A DNA stretch of 49,752 nucleotides from a virus. The position numbers and the translations under genes were made by a program. Of the stretch, positions 14,382 through 22,242 are shown piece by piece (the first letter of the stretch is position 1; every line of letters starts with the position of its first letter). The notes beneath the pieces are model-generated. The model searched no databases, had not been told where the DNA came from, and saw only the letters and a list, made by a program, of their open reading frames with translations. The DNA is taken from positions 1-49,752 of the IMG/VR virus record IMGVR_UViG_3300032322_001862, one strand, 5' to 3'.

Positions 14382-17071
14382 GGCTTCTTTTGCTTTACCG
14401 CGCCGCCCTTGGCGTACCCCGTACGCTCTTTCTTCGGCAGGACCCGGGCCTTGTTCTTGTCCACGTACTCGCGCGCGAGCCGCACAACATCCTCGTCCGT
14501 CATGGCCCGCTTGCCGATCTCCCGGCCCAACGCGTCGTTGAAGAGATCCATCGCCTCCTCCTCATCCGACTGCCCGGGCGAAGTAAACTCATGCAAACGG
14601 CTCACTACGTTCGCCGTTCTCGGGCCAATCCTGCGAGTCAGATCCGCCTGATACATCAGGTGCCGCATCGCATCGGCCTTGCCGCCGCCAGACTCCTTGA
14701 GGCCATACGCCGCAACCGACTCCCGCTCGGCACGCTGCGGAATGTCCGCAATCTTCAAAAACTCCGCTGCACCACGCTTCGCCTTTCGCGCGCCACGGCC
14801 GGCCAGCTCGATAAGCTCGTCCAACTGCTCACGAAGCACGCCCTTCGCCTCACCGCCTTCGTTAAACCGACGCGTCATCAGATCCCCGAGCCGCGATAAC
14901 TGCTTCTTGGTCAACTTCTCCGCGCCAAAGGTGTCACGCATCAAATCCTTCGCCGACATCGCATCCCGCGAACGCACGGACTCGGACATCTTGAGAAGCT
15001 CCGCGAGCGTGTCCGGAGCACCCTTTGGCTCTTGGGCCGCGGTCAACGACTCAAGCTCCATGGCCATGCCCTTCGCAGTGCCCCTGTCCGTCTGCTTGTT
15101 GATCGGCCGCCGCGTCGCACGACGCACAGTCTGAGAGACCGGCGTCGCGTCAAACTCCACCTGCGTCTCACCAGGCGACTCCGACAAACTCTCCAACATG
15201 CCACGCGCAGAGTCGATGTTCTTCATCGACTCCGCATACGAGTCCTTGCTGTCACCCTTCAAGAGCGCAAGCAACTCAGCATCCGAAGACGGACCACCCT
15301 TCGCACGCCCCGTCGGACGCACCGCCCCAGGCGACAGGATGATGTTGCCAAAACGGTCCGTGTAATACCCCGCGTTCTGCGCCCCACCCAACATCGTCGG
15401 CCCAAGGTTCGGGTTCGCAGCAAGCGCCTGCAACGGCAGATCGCTCGTCTGCAAGCTCGGCAGCCGTGTGCTCGAGGGCAACGTGCCAGGGCTCAAGGCC
15501 CCAGGAGTCGGCGTGAAATACGGGGTCGATGTGCCTTGGCCCGGGGCAACGGGCAAGGGGTTCGCAATATACCCCGGCGTCGGAATGTTCGCGGTCGGGA
15601 TGTACCCGCCACCAGGAATGCCCGTGGCCGGAGGCGACACAGGGATGTCGAACGAAAGCTGCCCCGGCGCAGGCCTTTCACTCACCGTCCGCGGAGAAGG
15701 CGTTCCGCCCCCCGAGCGAGTCTTGCTGCCAGCAGGGGGCTTCCCAATCCGGCCAAGCAACCGCCCAACATCGCTGTTCTGGTCGATCGCGCTCCAGTTA
15801 AAGTTAAACCCACCACGGTCCGGGGTGCCGGTGTCCGGCTTCTCGTCCCGATCGTCAATGCCGTTCAGGTTCTTGTCAATGAAGTCTGCCGTACGAACCC
15901 GACTCGAATCGTCTTTCGGCGGCTGAGAGGTCGGAGGATTGACCGGCAACCCGCTGTCAACCAGCCCAGGGGGCGGTACCGGAGGCGGTACCGGAGGCGG
16001 TACCGGAGGCGGCCGGTTCCTGCGAGCTTCTTCTGCTGCACGCCGGGCTTCCTCTTCAGCAGCCATCCGACGAGCGTTCTCCTCCGCTAGGCGACGGGCT
16101 TCCTCAGCCGCTCGAGCAGATTGCAAATCCTGCTCCTCACGACGACGAGCCGCTTCTTCAGCCGCCCGACGAGCCGCTTCCTCAGCCGCCCGACGAGCTT
16201 CCTCTTGAGCAATGCGCCTGGCGTCTTCCTCGGCCTTACGACGAGCTTCTTCTTCCGCGGCTTTGCGGGCGGCTTCTGCTTCTGCTGCACGACGGGCTGC
16301 CTCCTCTTGCGCTGCTCGGCGAGCAGCTTCTTCTCGAGCCAAACGAAAGGCCTCGCGCTCGTCCTCGTCCCGACCAGGATAGTCTCTTGTTCCCGGACGG
16401 ACGCCAACGTCAAACGGAGGCCGTAAAAGATCCTCCTGCTCGCGCGTCTCTCGCCGCAGACGAGCACGCACAGCCTCATCCGCACTCATGGACATGCCAG
16501 AGGTTGTCGGCGGCGGGGCGGCGGCCCCGAAAACCGGAGCACCCTCTGGCTGCTGCCTCGGGATGTAGTCCCGCTCTTCCGCAACAGGAGGCAGGAAGGA
16601 CGGCCGGCCATACACCGGACTCGGCGGAGCGCCAGGGGACTCGTAAACCCTCGGCGGGGTGTACGCAGGGGGAGCAAACTGCTGAAGATCCGCCGCCGCA
16701 GAGCCAGGCTGCGCGGCCACCGGGGGCTCCGACTCAGGCTCTACCTGAGTGCGCATCGTGTCAGGGGCTACCGAAAACCCGGGGAACGGGGGAGCCACAA
16801 CCTCCGATCGAGGCGCAGGCATCATCGGGTTATCCCCAAACAAGCCTAACGGCTCCTCCCCCTCACCAAGCGCCTCCATCCCAAACACAGGCTGATACTC
16901 GCGCAGCTTCGTCTTCGGGTTCTTGGTCCCCGCGCCACCGAGCTTCTTCAACAGCTCACGGGCCTTGGGGCTGAGGTAAGCCAACTCCGTGTCGCCCCCA
17001 CGGCCTGCGGAAGCAACCTTCTTGATAAACGACGCTGTGTCTTTCTTCGCGGACTTCTTGGCTTTGGCCAT
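14378..17071 (-). CDS. Large Ala/Arg/Glu coiled-coil protein with C-terminal His-Glu domain
   Basis: 897 residues. Basic N-terminus (MAKAKKSAKKDTASFIKKVA), a Pro-rich stretch to about 230, then a highly charged Ala/Arg/Glu coiled coil at 238-352 made of EEAARRAAEEAARR-type repeats, a PPPVPPP repeat at 354-368, and DKNLNGIDDRDE at 399-410 that looks like a single calcium-binding loop. A long Pro/Gly/Thr linker follows. The last 110 residues form a separate domain: DAMRH (800-804), LHEF (His827, Glu828) and EEAMDLFNDALGREIG, a pattern recalling DUF6973-type domains with paired His/Glu residues. C-terminal tail YAKGGAVKQ. It lies between terL and the PcfJ-like gene. No function is known; an ejected or virion-attached effector is possible. 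Confidence 0.78.
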   Translation of the reverse strand: MAKAKKSAKKDTASFIKKVASAGRGGDTELAYLSPKARELLKKLGGAGTKNPKTKLREYQPVFGMEALGEGEEPLGLFGDNPMMPAPRSEVVAPPFPGFSVAPDTMRTQVEPESEPPVAAQPGSAAADLQQFAPPAYTPPRVYESPGAPPSPVYGRPSFLPPVAEERDYIPRQQPEGAPVFGAAAPPPTTSGMSMSADEAVRARLRRETREQEDLLRPPFDVGVRPGTRDYPGRDEDEREAFRLAREEAARRAAQEEAARRAAEAEAARKAAEEEARRKAEEDARRIAQEEARRAAEEAARRAAEEAARRREEQDLQSARAAEEARRLAEENARRMAAEEEARRAAEEARRNRPPPVPPPVPPPVPPPGLVDSGLPVNPPTSQPPKDDSSRVRTADFIDKNLNGIDDRDEKPDTGTPDRGGFNFNWSAIDQNSDVGRLLGRIGKPPAGSKTRSGGGTPSPRTVSERPAPGQLSFDIPVSPPATGIPGGGYIPTANIPTPGYIANPLPVAPGQGTSTPYFTPTPGALSPGTLPSSTRLPSLQTSDLPLQALAANPNLGPTMLGGAQNAGYYTDRFGNIILSPGAVRPTGRAKGGPSSDAELLALLKGDSKDSYAESMKNIDSARGMLESLSESPGETQVEFDATPVSQTVRRATRRPINKQTDRGTAKGMAMELESLTAAQEPKGAPDTLAELLKMSESVRSRDAMSAKDLMRDTFGAEKLTKKQLSRLGDLMTRRFNEGGEAKGVLREQLDELIELAGRGARKAKRGAAEFLKIADIPQRAERESVAAYGLKESGGGKADAMRHLMYQADLTRRIGPRTANVVSRLHEFTSPGQSDEEEAMDLFNDALGREIGKRAMTDEDVVRLAREYVDKNKARVLPKKERTGYAKGGAVKQKKP
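15972..16012. repeat. 12-bp tandem repeat inside the 897-aa gene
   Basis: Three and a half copies of GGCGGTACCGGA in tandem, encoding the PPPVPPPVPPP stretch. Perfect copies suggest recent slippage and possible length variation of the Pro hinge. Confidence 0.85.
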
Positions 17072-17112
17072 GGCGCATCATCCTCAGAGGAGCGGCCTTG
17101 ACATTCTAGGCC

Positions 17113-18576
17113 TCAGTAGTATTCAGGAGCAAGCGTGCGTCCAGACGGCTCCGGTTTCTCGTCCGTGTTCAGCGTCACGAAGTTGCCCTGACGGAACCGC
17201 ATGATCGCCTGCGTCGTCGAGTCGACCATGTCGTCGTTATCGCCGTTCGGGAACGCAGCGCACTCCTCGACCAGCTCTTCCGCCCAATCAGTGTCCGGGG
17301 CCCAGACCATCCCCGACTCAAACACAGGCGCCACCGCATGCGCCCGGCTGATCTTGTCCGTGCCCGAACGACGGCCGCCAGGGGTGTACATGGTGACAGG
17401 GATGCCCAGCCGCCGCAGCTCCTGCTGGAGCGTGACACCCGTGGCCTTCGCCTCGATCAGCACATTATCAGGATTCCAGTGCTTGTACTCGTCCTTCGCA
17501 ATGCGCTTGAGCTCCGGGAAGTCCCACCGGCCCCGTACGACATCCAACAGGATGATGTTCGGCCCCGAGTCCTGGTCCGGGTAAAACACTCCCCAGGTCG
17601 TGATCACCGAGAAGTCCGCCGTCTCCTTCTTGCTGTAGGCCGTGTCATAGCTCTGGATGATGTAGTTCACAAGCGGGGGATTCGGATCCGGCCAGACCCG
17701 CCACCACTCACGCTTGAGGATTGCACCCTCGTCGTTTGTCGGCTGCTGCTGGTACATCGCGTTCCACTTCTGGACCGATAGCGATGCCTTGACCGATTCC
17801 AACTCCTCGAGCTTCCAGAACTCCGGCCACAACGGCTTGCCACTCGGCAGGATCGCCGGGAACTCAATGACCTCCCACTTGTCCGCGCCACGGCTGGCCT
17901 GCGCCTTGAGCAGCCGGGCCGTCAGGTCCTTCGTTCCCCAGCGCGTCATCACGAGCACGATCGCACCGCCCGGCTGCAAACGGGTACGCGGACCGCCCTG
18001 GTACCAGTCCCAGGCGTTATCTAGCGCAAGCTCCGACAGCGCGTCCTGTTCCGAATGCGGGTCGTCGATGATCAAGATGTCCGCACCGCGGCCGGTCACG
18101 GCACCGCCCACGCCGACTGCAAAGTAACTACCGCCCGCGTTCGTGTCCCACCGGCCGGCAGCCTTGCTGTCCTGCTTCAGGACCACCTCGGGGAACAGCT
18201 CCTTGTAGCGGTCACTGTCCATCAGGTCACGCACCTTGCGGCCGAACTTAACGGCAAGCTCCGCCGTGTGCGTCGCCTCAAGGGCCTGAAGGTTGGGGTT
18301 ACGGCCCATCAGGTACGCGGGCAGCAGATACGACGCAAACTCCGACTTGGTGTGACGGGGCGGCATGTTCACGATCAGCCGCTTCAGCGTCCCGTTGGCA
18401 ATGCGATCAAACGCACTCGCCATGCGCCGGTGATGCTCGCCCAGGATTGCCGAGGGCCACACATAGCGCACGAAGTCGATGAAGTTCTTGCGCGCCTTGT
18501 CCTGCGTGTCGAGCAGCATCAGCCGGTATTCCAACCGCAGACGCTCCTCCTCGATCTCCTTCGGAACGGCGCTCAT
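17113..18576 (-). CDS. terL: Terminase large subunit
   Basis: 487 residues from ATG 18576; an in-frame GTG at 18615 would add 13 residues. Neither has a good ribosome site, so the start is unsure. The ATPase half has the Walker A-like MPPRHTKSE (about residues 71-79), an ILIIDDPHSEQ Walker B (about 167-177) with GGAVTGRGAD before it, and the coupling motif VMTRWGTKD. The nuclease half has QSYDTAYSKKETADFSV, NVLIEAKATGVTLQQEL and the acidic NGDNDDMVDSTTQA, the expected RNase H-fold metal sites. It cuts and pumps genome concatemers into the prohead. The small subunit is not adjacent; it lies about 5 kb upstream at 23425-24138. It is the first gene of the structural operon. Confidence 0.93.
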   Translation of the reverse strand: MSAVPKEIEEERLRLEYRLMLLDTQDKARKNFIDFVRYVWPSAILGEHHRRMASAFDRIANGTLKRLIVNMPPRHTKSEFASYLLPAYLMGRNPNLQALEATHTAELAVKFGRKVRDLMDSDRYKELFPEVVLKQDSKAAGRWDTNAGGSYFAVGVGGAVTGRGADILIIDDPHSEQDALSELALDNAWDWYQGGPRTRLQPGGAIVLVMTRWGTKDLTARLLKAQASRGADKWEVIEFPAILPSGKPLWPEFWKLEELESVKASLSVQKWNAMYQQQPTNDEGAILKREWWRVWPDPNPPLVNYIIQSYDTAYSKKETADFSVITTWGVFYPDQDSGPNIILLDVVRGRWDFPELKRIAKDEYKHWNPDNVLIEAKATGVTLQQELRRLGIPVTMYTPGGRRSGTDKISRAHAVAPVFESGMVWAPDTDWAEELVEECAAFPNGDNDDMVDSTTQAIMRFRQGNFVTLNTDEKPEPSGRTLAPEYY

Positions 18577-18612
18577 GGGGTCGAATTGCTTTTCATATGC
18601 GCAAAATTTTTG

Positions 18613-18627
18613 CACAAGTTGACAAGT
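18613..18627 (-). promoter_or_regulatory. Direct-repeat site upstream of terL
   Basis: Minus strand reads ACTTGTCAACTTGTG, two copies of ACTTGT eight bases apart, next to the palindrome GTTGATCAAC (18626-18635). A nearly identical pair, ACTTGTCCACTTGTC, lies at 49281-49295 in front of the other large structural operon. It may be an operator. No clear -10 box can be placed for terL. Confidence 0.35.
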
Positions 18628-18827
18628 TGATCAACCGGGGTGGTTTTTTTCTACCCGGGTACCCCGTTCTCTTTAGCCGCACATTGACTGTCTGAAATCA
18701 GGCATACGCCCGCGAAGCCAACAAAGCGGCCTGTTTTTTGGGCCCCGGGGGCGCGGAATTCCCCTAGGCCGTGGCGCCGTGCAGCTCGCCCAAAGATTTC
18801 TCAAAGATTAGGGGCGGGCCGCGGCTC

Positions 18828-18872
18828 GAGCATCCCGAGCATCCCGAGCATCCCGAGCATCCCGAGCATCCC
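18828..18872. repeat. Five tandem copies of a 9-bp unit
   Basis: GAGCATCCC is repeated five times without a mismatch in non-coding DNA. It has no spacer structure, so it is a microsatellite-like array and not a CRISPR. Confidence 0.95.
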
Positions 18873-18962
18873 GGACCACGGGCGGCGGACCACGGCCGGC
18901 GGACCACGGCCGGCGGCCCCAGCTCGAGGGCCGCGGGCGGCCAGCTACGGACCACGGCCGGC
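18873..18962. repeat. 14-bp GGACCACGGCCGGC units
   Basis: Three consecutive 14-bp units (the first with one change) at 18873-18914 and a fourth at 18949-18962, each block followed by GGCCCC and AGCTCGAG. The GGACCACG word also appears at 18991 and in the minus-strand start of the gene at 25312. Confidence 0.85.
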
Positions 18963-19317
18963 GGCCCCCAGCTCGAGCACCACGGCCCGCGGACCACGTA
19001 CCAGGGCGAAAGGCCCCAACGGGCATTTCCCAGGGAAAGGCCCCCAAAACACTCGGGAAAAATAGAGCGGCCCGCGGACAATCCCGCCCACGGGCGCTCG
19101 ATACCGCGCGCAAACTTTCACTGATCCCTAACCAAGGCCCATGGGCCAGCCATGGCCGGGAGCGGCCCCGGAGCTCGAAGGCGGGAGCGGGAGCCGGGAG
19201 AGCTCGAGGAAGGGCCCGGGAAGGGCGGCCGCGGCCCAGATACCACACGGCCGCGGGAGCTCGAGGGCGGCCCCTCGAGAGCGGGCGTAGGCGGCCCGGA
19301 GCGGGCACGCGCGGGCA

Positions 19318-19346
19318 TAAAAAAAGGGGCCCCTTTCGGGGCCCCT
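19318..19346 (-). terminator. Strong rho-independent terminator
   Basis: Minus strand reads AGGGGCCCC, GAAA, GGGGCCCCT then a run of seven T, a 9-bp perfect stem with a GNRA loop. It starts about 30 bases after the DUF932 stop and ends the accessory transcript before the terL region. The self-complementary GGGGCCCC arms make the hairpin very stable. Confidence 0.92.
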
Positions 19347-19376
19347 CGAGAGCGGCCAGCGGGAGCTGGCCGGGCC

Positions 19377-20471
19377 TTACGCATCGACCTCTTCGAGAAG
19401 CCCGCCCGCGAGCTCTTCAAATTCCACACGCTCCGCCGTCCACGGGATGCTGCGGGCGTAGGCCGTGGCGCCGGTTACCGCGTCCCATACGGTCTCGATA
19501 GGGCGCCCCTCTTCCGTAACGTGCACGGCCTTCACACGCTCCGCGATACGGGGCCCGAAACGCGACGCGAGAAACGCGTCGACCTTGTCGACCTTGGAAG
19601 CTTGCGCAGCCCGCAGGACGTTCGACACGCTCGAAGCGCTCGCGCGCGAGTACTCGAGCAATGCCGGGGCGGCCTCTTCGAGGAAACGGTCCGGGGCGCT
19701 GGCCGTGTGGCGGATGCTAATTTCCTCGAGCTCATGCGCGCCCCATACGATTCGATTCGCGCACACGTAGTCGAAGAGGAAGGTTTTGATTTTGAGGGCG
19801 CTGGCGCCGGTCTCGGAATTGGTGACGAAAAACCCACGGGCGAGCTGGCCGGTCTTCCCGTCGCGGCGGCCCGGGAGCTCAATACGATTTTTTTCATCGG
19901 CGAGGAAAACGAACATGTCACGGTCGCCGGCGAAAAGTGTCGTATTAGCCGAAGTCACTTCAGCGAGCCCGCGGCCGAATTCGCCCGGCACGCGAAAATC
20001 GCCCGTGACGCCATCGCCGAAACGCTCTTCGAGGGCGCGCACCACGTCAACGTTCCAAATGCGCCCGTACCGCGGGCCAGTGGCGGCCCGGAGCTCGAGC
20101 CCGTCGGCGCCGCGCGTGAGTAGCACGCCGGTGTCGGTTGCGTCGCGTTCGACCTTGAGCCCGTAGTTCAGGCAATCCGCGGCCAGCGGGGCCGGCAAGC
20201 TGCGCAGATACGCGGCCGGGGCGCCGGACAACGTCGCGAGCTGGCCGAATGCCCAGTTCGTCGGGGCGGCCGTGTGGCCGCTCGGGCCCTCGATAAGAAT
20301 GCCCGCGTTGTCGTCCGTAGGGATCACCCCAAGCTGGCGGGAGCTAAACACGGCCGCGCGGGAATTCGCGCGGAGCTGTTCGAGCTTGGCGCGCATGGCG
20401 GGCAAGCTGGTAAAGCGCTCTTCCGGCGGGCGGGTGGACCACTGGCGGGAAGCTTGCATAAGTGTCGACAT
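19377..20471 (-). CDS. DUF932 family protein
   Basis: 364 residues. WAFGQLATLSGAPAAYLRSL, YGRIWNVDVVRALEERFGD, ANTTLFAGDRDMFVFLADEK, RGFFVTNSETGASALKIKTF, LFDYVCANRIVWGAHELEEI and IRHTASAPDRF are the ordered hallmarks of DUF932, the phage/plasmid family first noted in mycobacteriophages (TIGR03299). Its biochemical role is unknown; it is found in phages, plasmids and mobile islands. It has its own promoter-like leader with a 9-bp hairpin and AAAGGAG, and a strong terminator follows, so it is likely a single-gene transcript. Codon use is very GC-rich with many GAGCTC/CTCGAG words, unlike the replication genes, which may mean recent transfer. Confidence 0.9.
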   Translation of the reverse strand: MSTLMQASRQWSTRPPEERFTSLPAMRAKLEQLRANSRAAVFSSRQLGVIPTDDNAGILIEGPSGHTAAPTNWAFGQLATLSGAPAAYLRSLPAPLAADCLNYGLKVERDATDTGVLLTRGADGLELRAATGPRYGRIWNVDVVRALEERFGDGVTGDFRVPGEFGRGLAEVTSANTTLFAGDRDMFVFLADEKNRIELPGRRDGKTGQLARGFFVTNSETGASALKIKTFLFDYVCANRIVWGAHELEEISIRHTASAPDRFLEEAAPALLEYSRASASSVSNVLRAAQASKVDKVDAFLASRFGPRIAERVKAVHVTEEGRPIETVWDAVTGATAYARSIPWTAERVEFEELAGGLLEEVDA

Positions 20472-20496
20472 GGTGGAATCTCCTTTCTTACTTTCT

Positions 20497-20520
20497 GGCC
20501 GGGACGAAATTGTCCCGGCC
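20497..20520 (-). promoter_or_regulatory. 5' leader hairpin of DUF932 gene
   Basis: GGCCGGGAC at 20497-20505 pairs perfectly with GTCCCGGCC at 20512-20520 (6-base loop), between the promoter-like boxes and the AAAGGAG site. It lacks a U-run, so I read it as a transcript-stabilising 5' hairpin or a protein-binding site, not a terminator. Confidence 0.55.
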
Positions 20521-20523
20521 CCG

Positions 20524-20553
20524 ATACTAACCTAACGGAATAAAAAGTAACAA
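20524..20553 (-). promoter_or_regulatory. Promoter-like boxes before DUF932 gene
   Basis: TTGTTA (20548-20553), 18 bases, TAGTAT (20524-20529) on the minus strand. The same N18 arrangement is found before the genes at 21253, 22151, 22596 and 23015. Confidence 0.5.
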
Positions 20554-20560
20554 GGGGCCC

Positions 20561-21253
20561 CTAGTCGGGGCGGCCTAGGTCGCCGACGACGTGGTGCCGC
20601 AGGAATGAGCCCGGCGGGAGCTCCCGGGCGAATTGCTCGAGGGCGGCCACGTCATCCCGGGCCCCGCTCGAGCTGGTCCGATTCCATTGCAGCGCCACGG
20701 GGCCGCCGGCGCCGTAGCATCCGCCGGCCTTGTCGGTCCCGACGCGTGCAGCTTGCGCGCCATGTGCTTCGAATACGACGACGAGCCGCCGGTCCGCCCC
20801 TCGAGCACACAAGGGGCGGCCGTTCCCACACGTGGCGCAGTTGATACGGTCCGACACTTCGGCCGGACAACGTACGAGCCGGACATCCCCGACGCGGGCC
20901 GGCCACGTGGCGCCCTTAGCTACCGTAAGCACGGCCGCGCGCCCTTTCGCCGTGGCATCTATGGCGCCCTCGAGCGTGTCGGCGCTGTGGTTTATCACGG
21001 TCTCGCCGGGAGCTGGCACCGGGAGCTGGTCCGCCGGGAAATGCGAATAGGTCCACGCGGTACCGTTTCGCGGTACCGCGTGCCGAACAGCTTCGAGATA
21101 TTCCGCGTCCAGATCCCTAGCGCCCTTATCGGGTCGCGGGTTGAGCGGGCACGTGGCCGGGCAAGTATTGAAAACATCCCCGGAGCCCGCCCGATACGTT
21201 ACAGCTATCGGGCCGGTCTTTCGGTTTGCAGACTGGCGAACGGTCTTCAACAT
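20561..21253 (-). CDS. Gp88/DUF7227-like cysteine-containing protein
   Basis: 230 residues. NRKTGPIAVTYRAGSGDVFN, TCPATCPLN near residues 31-39, then CGNGRPLC and GGCYGAGG give several paired cysteines. The pattern (KTGPI, TCP-x2-CPL, GCYG) is the one I know from the DUF7227/Gp88-like proteins of phages and plasmids, possibly metal or iron-sulfur binding. Function is unknown. The gene has its own promoter-like leader, nearly identical to that of the 141-aa gene at 21726-22151. Like DUF932 it is very GC-rich. The two genes travel next to each other, which supports a shared early or host-takeover role, but this is inference. Confidence 0.75.
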   Translation of the reverse strand: MLKTVRQSANRKTGPIAVTYRAGSGDVFNTCPATCPLNPRPDKGARDLDAEYLEAVRHAVPRNGTAWTYSHFPADQLPVPAPGETVINHSADTLEGAIDATAKGRAAVLTVAKGATWPARVGDVRLVRCPAEVSDRINCATCGNGRPLCARGADRRLVVVFEAHGAQAARVGTDKAGGCYGAGGPVALQWNRTSSSGARDDVAALEQFARELPPGSFLRHHVVGDLGRPD

Positions 21254-21334
21254 GGCGCCTTTCTCCTTTCTAGTGCGGGCCCGGTATGGGCTCGACGTCG
21301 CGATACTCTCACGAAATAAAAAGCCAGCGCAAGC
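21251..21334 (-). repeat. Duplicated promoter/leader, copy 2
   Basis: This 84-bp minus-strand leader aligns without gaps to 22149-22232 with about 70 of 84 bases identical by hand count, from the -35 region through GGGCCCGCACTAG and AAAGGAGAAAGG to the ATG. The genes behind them are unrelated, so the leader itself was duplicated or is under selection. Confidence 0.85.
21303..21332 (-). promoter_or_regulatory. Promoter-like boxes before Gp88-like gene
   Basis: TTGCGC (21327-21332), 18 bases, GAGTAT (21303-21308), then CGCGACGTCGAG. The -10 is a poor match to the sigma70 consensus, but position and sequence are shared with four other leaders. Confidence 0.5.
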
Positions 21335-21346
21335 GGGCCGGCCCCC

Positions 21347-21517
21347 TCACCCCTCCCTCAAAAAATACTTCTCGCCGTCGTCGTCCTCTTCCAGTTCATC
21401 CTGCCGATAACACCACGTGTCGTAATCCCGGATTTCCACGTCGACACCGTCCGGTGCTTCGATAATCTCGGGGATGCCACCCCTGATAGTGACCACCACT
21501 CGTGTTCTCTCATTCAT
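21347..21517 (-). CDS. Small acidic conserved phage protein
   Basis: 56 residues, from ATG 21517 (overlapping the upstream stop as ATGA) to TGA at 21347-21349. It starts MNERTRVVVTIRGGIPEIIE, then APDGVDVEIRDYDTW and an acidic tail (DELEEDDDGEKYF). The VTIRGG...VEIRDYD pattern recurs in many phages as a small acidic protein of unknown role. The acidic tail could mimic DNA or RNA. It ends 14 bases before the promoter boxes of the Gp88-like gene. Confidence 0.8.
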   Translation of the reverse strand: MNERTRVVVTIRGGIPEIIEAPDGVDVEIRDYDTWCYRQDELEEDDDGEKYFLREG

Positions 21518-21714
21518 GCCTTGTTCTCCTCGTCCATGTTGTAGACCTCGACCGTGTAGCAGTCTGGGAACTTATTTGTCACGGCCTTGATGATGCTGTT
21601 GATTGCTTGGCTCACCTTGCGCTTGCTGTATCGGATAAACACAAGGTCAGGCTCGGGGCTGTCGCGGTGCATGAACACCTTGACCTGATACATCCTCAAC
21701 TTCGCCTCACTCAT
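21514..21714 (-). CDS. Small conserved hypothetical protein
   Basis: 66 residues: MSEAKLRMYQVKVFMHRDSP, then VSQAINSIIKAVTNKFPDCY, VEVYNMDEE. A short beta strand, a helix and another strand can be seen, as in small ferredoxin-like domains. No known family comes to mind. It follows the zinc-ribbon gene by 11 bases and is coupled to the acidic 56-aa gene. Confidence 0.7.
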   Translation of the reverse strand: MSEAKLRMYQVKVFMHRDSPEPDLVFIRYSKRKVSQAINSIIKAVTNKFPDCYTVEVYNMDEENKA

Positions 21715-21725
21715 GTCTCGCTTGC

Positions 21726-22151
21726 TTATGCCTTGTCCCCTTCTTTAATTTGCACTTGGCAATCAATCGTCCACGATTCGAGGTGGTACCTGTTCGGGTC
21801 GAGGTTCATCTTCCGCAGTTGCTCGCGGAACATCGCGGTGATGCCTTCGTAGAACCCTGCATCCACCAACTCATAAGCATCGGCCAACTCGACGCGCAAC
21901 CTGTTCGGAGCCGGGTCTTCGTCGTCCACCATGTACTCGTCGGGGTCTTCGCCCCACGTCGTCCAGTACGATTCGCTAGGTTCAAGCGCATCGTCATCGT
22001 CGTCGCACATCTCCTGCCATTCCTCGGGAGTGAAGTGCTTATGCAAGCACTCGTCGCTGCAGTAGTAAGCCCTGCCGCCATCAAAGCAGTAGCCCTGATT
22101 CATGCCCTTGCCGCACTCGTCGCACTCACGGGCGTATTTCTTATAAGCCAT
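21726..22151 (-). CDS. Zinc-ribbon-like acidic protein
   Basis: 141 residues from ATG 22151, which has AAAGGAG upstream; the longer frame to 22217 crosses the leader. The N-terminus MAYKKYARECDECGKGMNQG and AYYCSDECLHKH supply two CxxC-type pairs (CDEC and CSDEC), a treble-clef-like zinc ribbon. A very acidic central part (EMCDDDDDALEPSESYWTTW) and a helical C-terminus follow. This combination is familiar from early phage genes of unknown function. Protein or nucleic-acid binding is plausible. It is first in a three-gene transcript with the 66- and 56-aa proteins. Confidence 0.75.
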   Translation of the reverse strand: MAYKKYARECDECGKGMNQGYCFDGGRAYYCSDECLHKHFTPEEWQEMCDDDDDALEPSESYWTTWGEDPDEYMVDDEDPAPNRLRVELADAYELVDAGFYEGITAMFREQLRKMNLDPNRYHLESWTIDCQVQIKEGDKA

Positions 22152-22232
22152 AGTGCCTTTCTCCTTTCTAGTGCGGGCCCGACATAGGCCCGACGTCGCA
22201 ATACTCGCATGGAACAAAAAGCGCGTGCAAGC
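22149..22232 (-). repeat. Duplicated promoter/leader, copy 1
   Basis: Counterpart of 21251-21334. Shared blocks include CTTTTT, GAGTAT, GCGACGTCG, GGGCCCGCACTAGAAAGGAG. Differences are spread, so the duplication is not very recent or the element is conserved by function. Confidence 0.85.
22201..22230 (-). promoter_or_regulatory. Promoter-like boxes before zinc-ribbon gene
   Basis: TTGCAC (22225-22230), 18 bases, GAGTAT (22201-22206) on the minus strand, about 50 bases before the ATG. Confidence 0.5.
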
Positions 22233-22242
22233 CCCCCCCCGC

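Larger units (their letters stand above)
18577..19376. other. Gene-free GC-rich intergenic region with repeats
   Basis: About 800 bases without a credible gene. It contains, from left, an AT-rich stretch with the terL upstream sequence, tandem 9-bp and 14-bp repeats (18828-18962), many GAGCTCGAG and GGGCCC words, and the terminator of the DUF932 gene (19318-19346). Open frames here give only low-complexity translations and lack ribosome sites. Base composition looks much richer in G and C than in neighbouring genes. Confidence 0.7.

Noticed and set aside
15032-16090. 352-aa plus-strand Arg-rich frame
   Set aside because: Antisense of the Pro-rich linker of the 897-aa gene; composition mirrors that linker.
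18828-18962. Possible CRISPR array
   Set aside because: Units are 9 and 14 bp and directly abut with no variable spacers; no cas genes in the window.
18771-19308. Open frames of 117 aa (plus) and 166/105 aa (minus) in the GC-rich gap
   Set aside because: Translations are made of the DNA repeats (EHPEHPEHP, DARDARDARD) and lack start signals.
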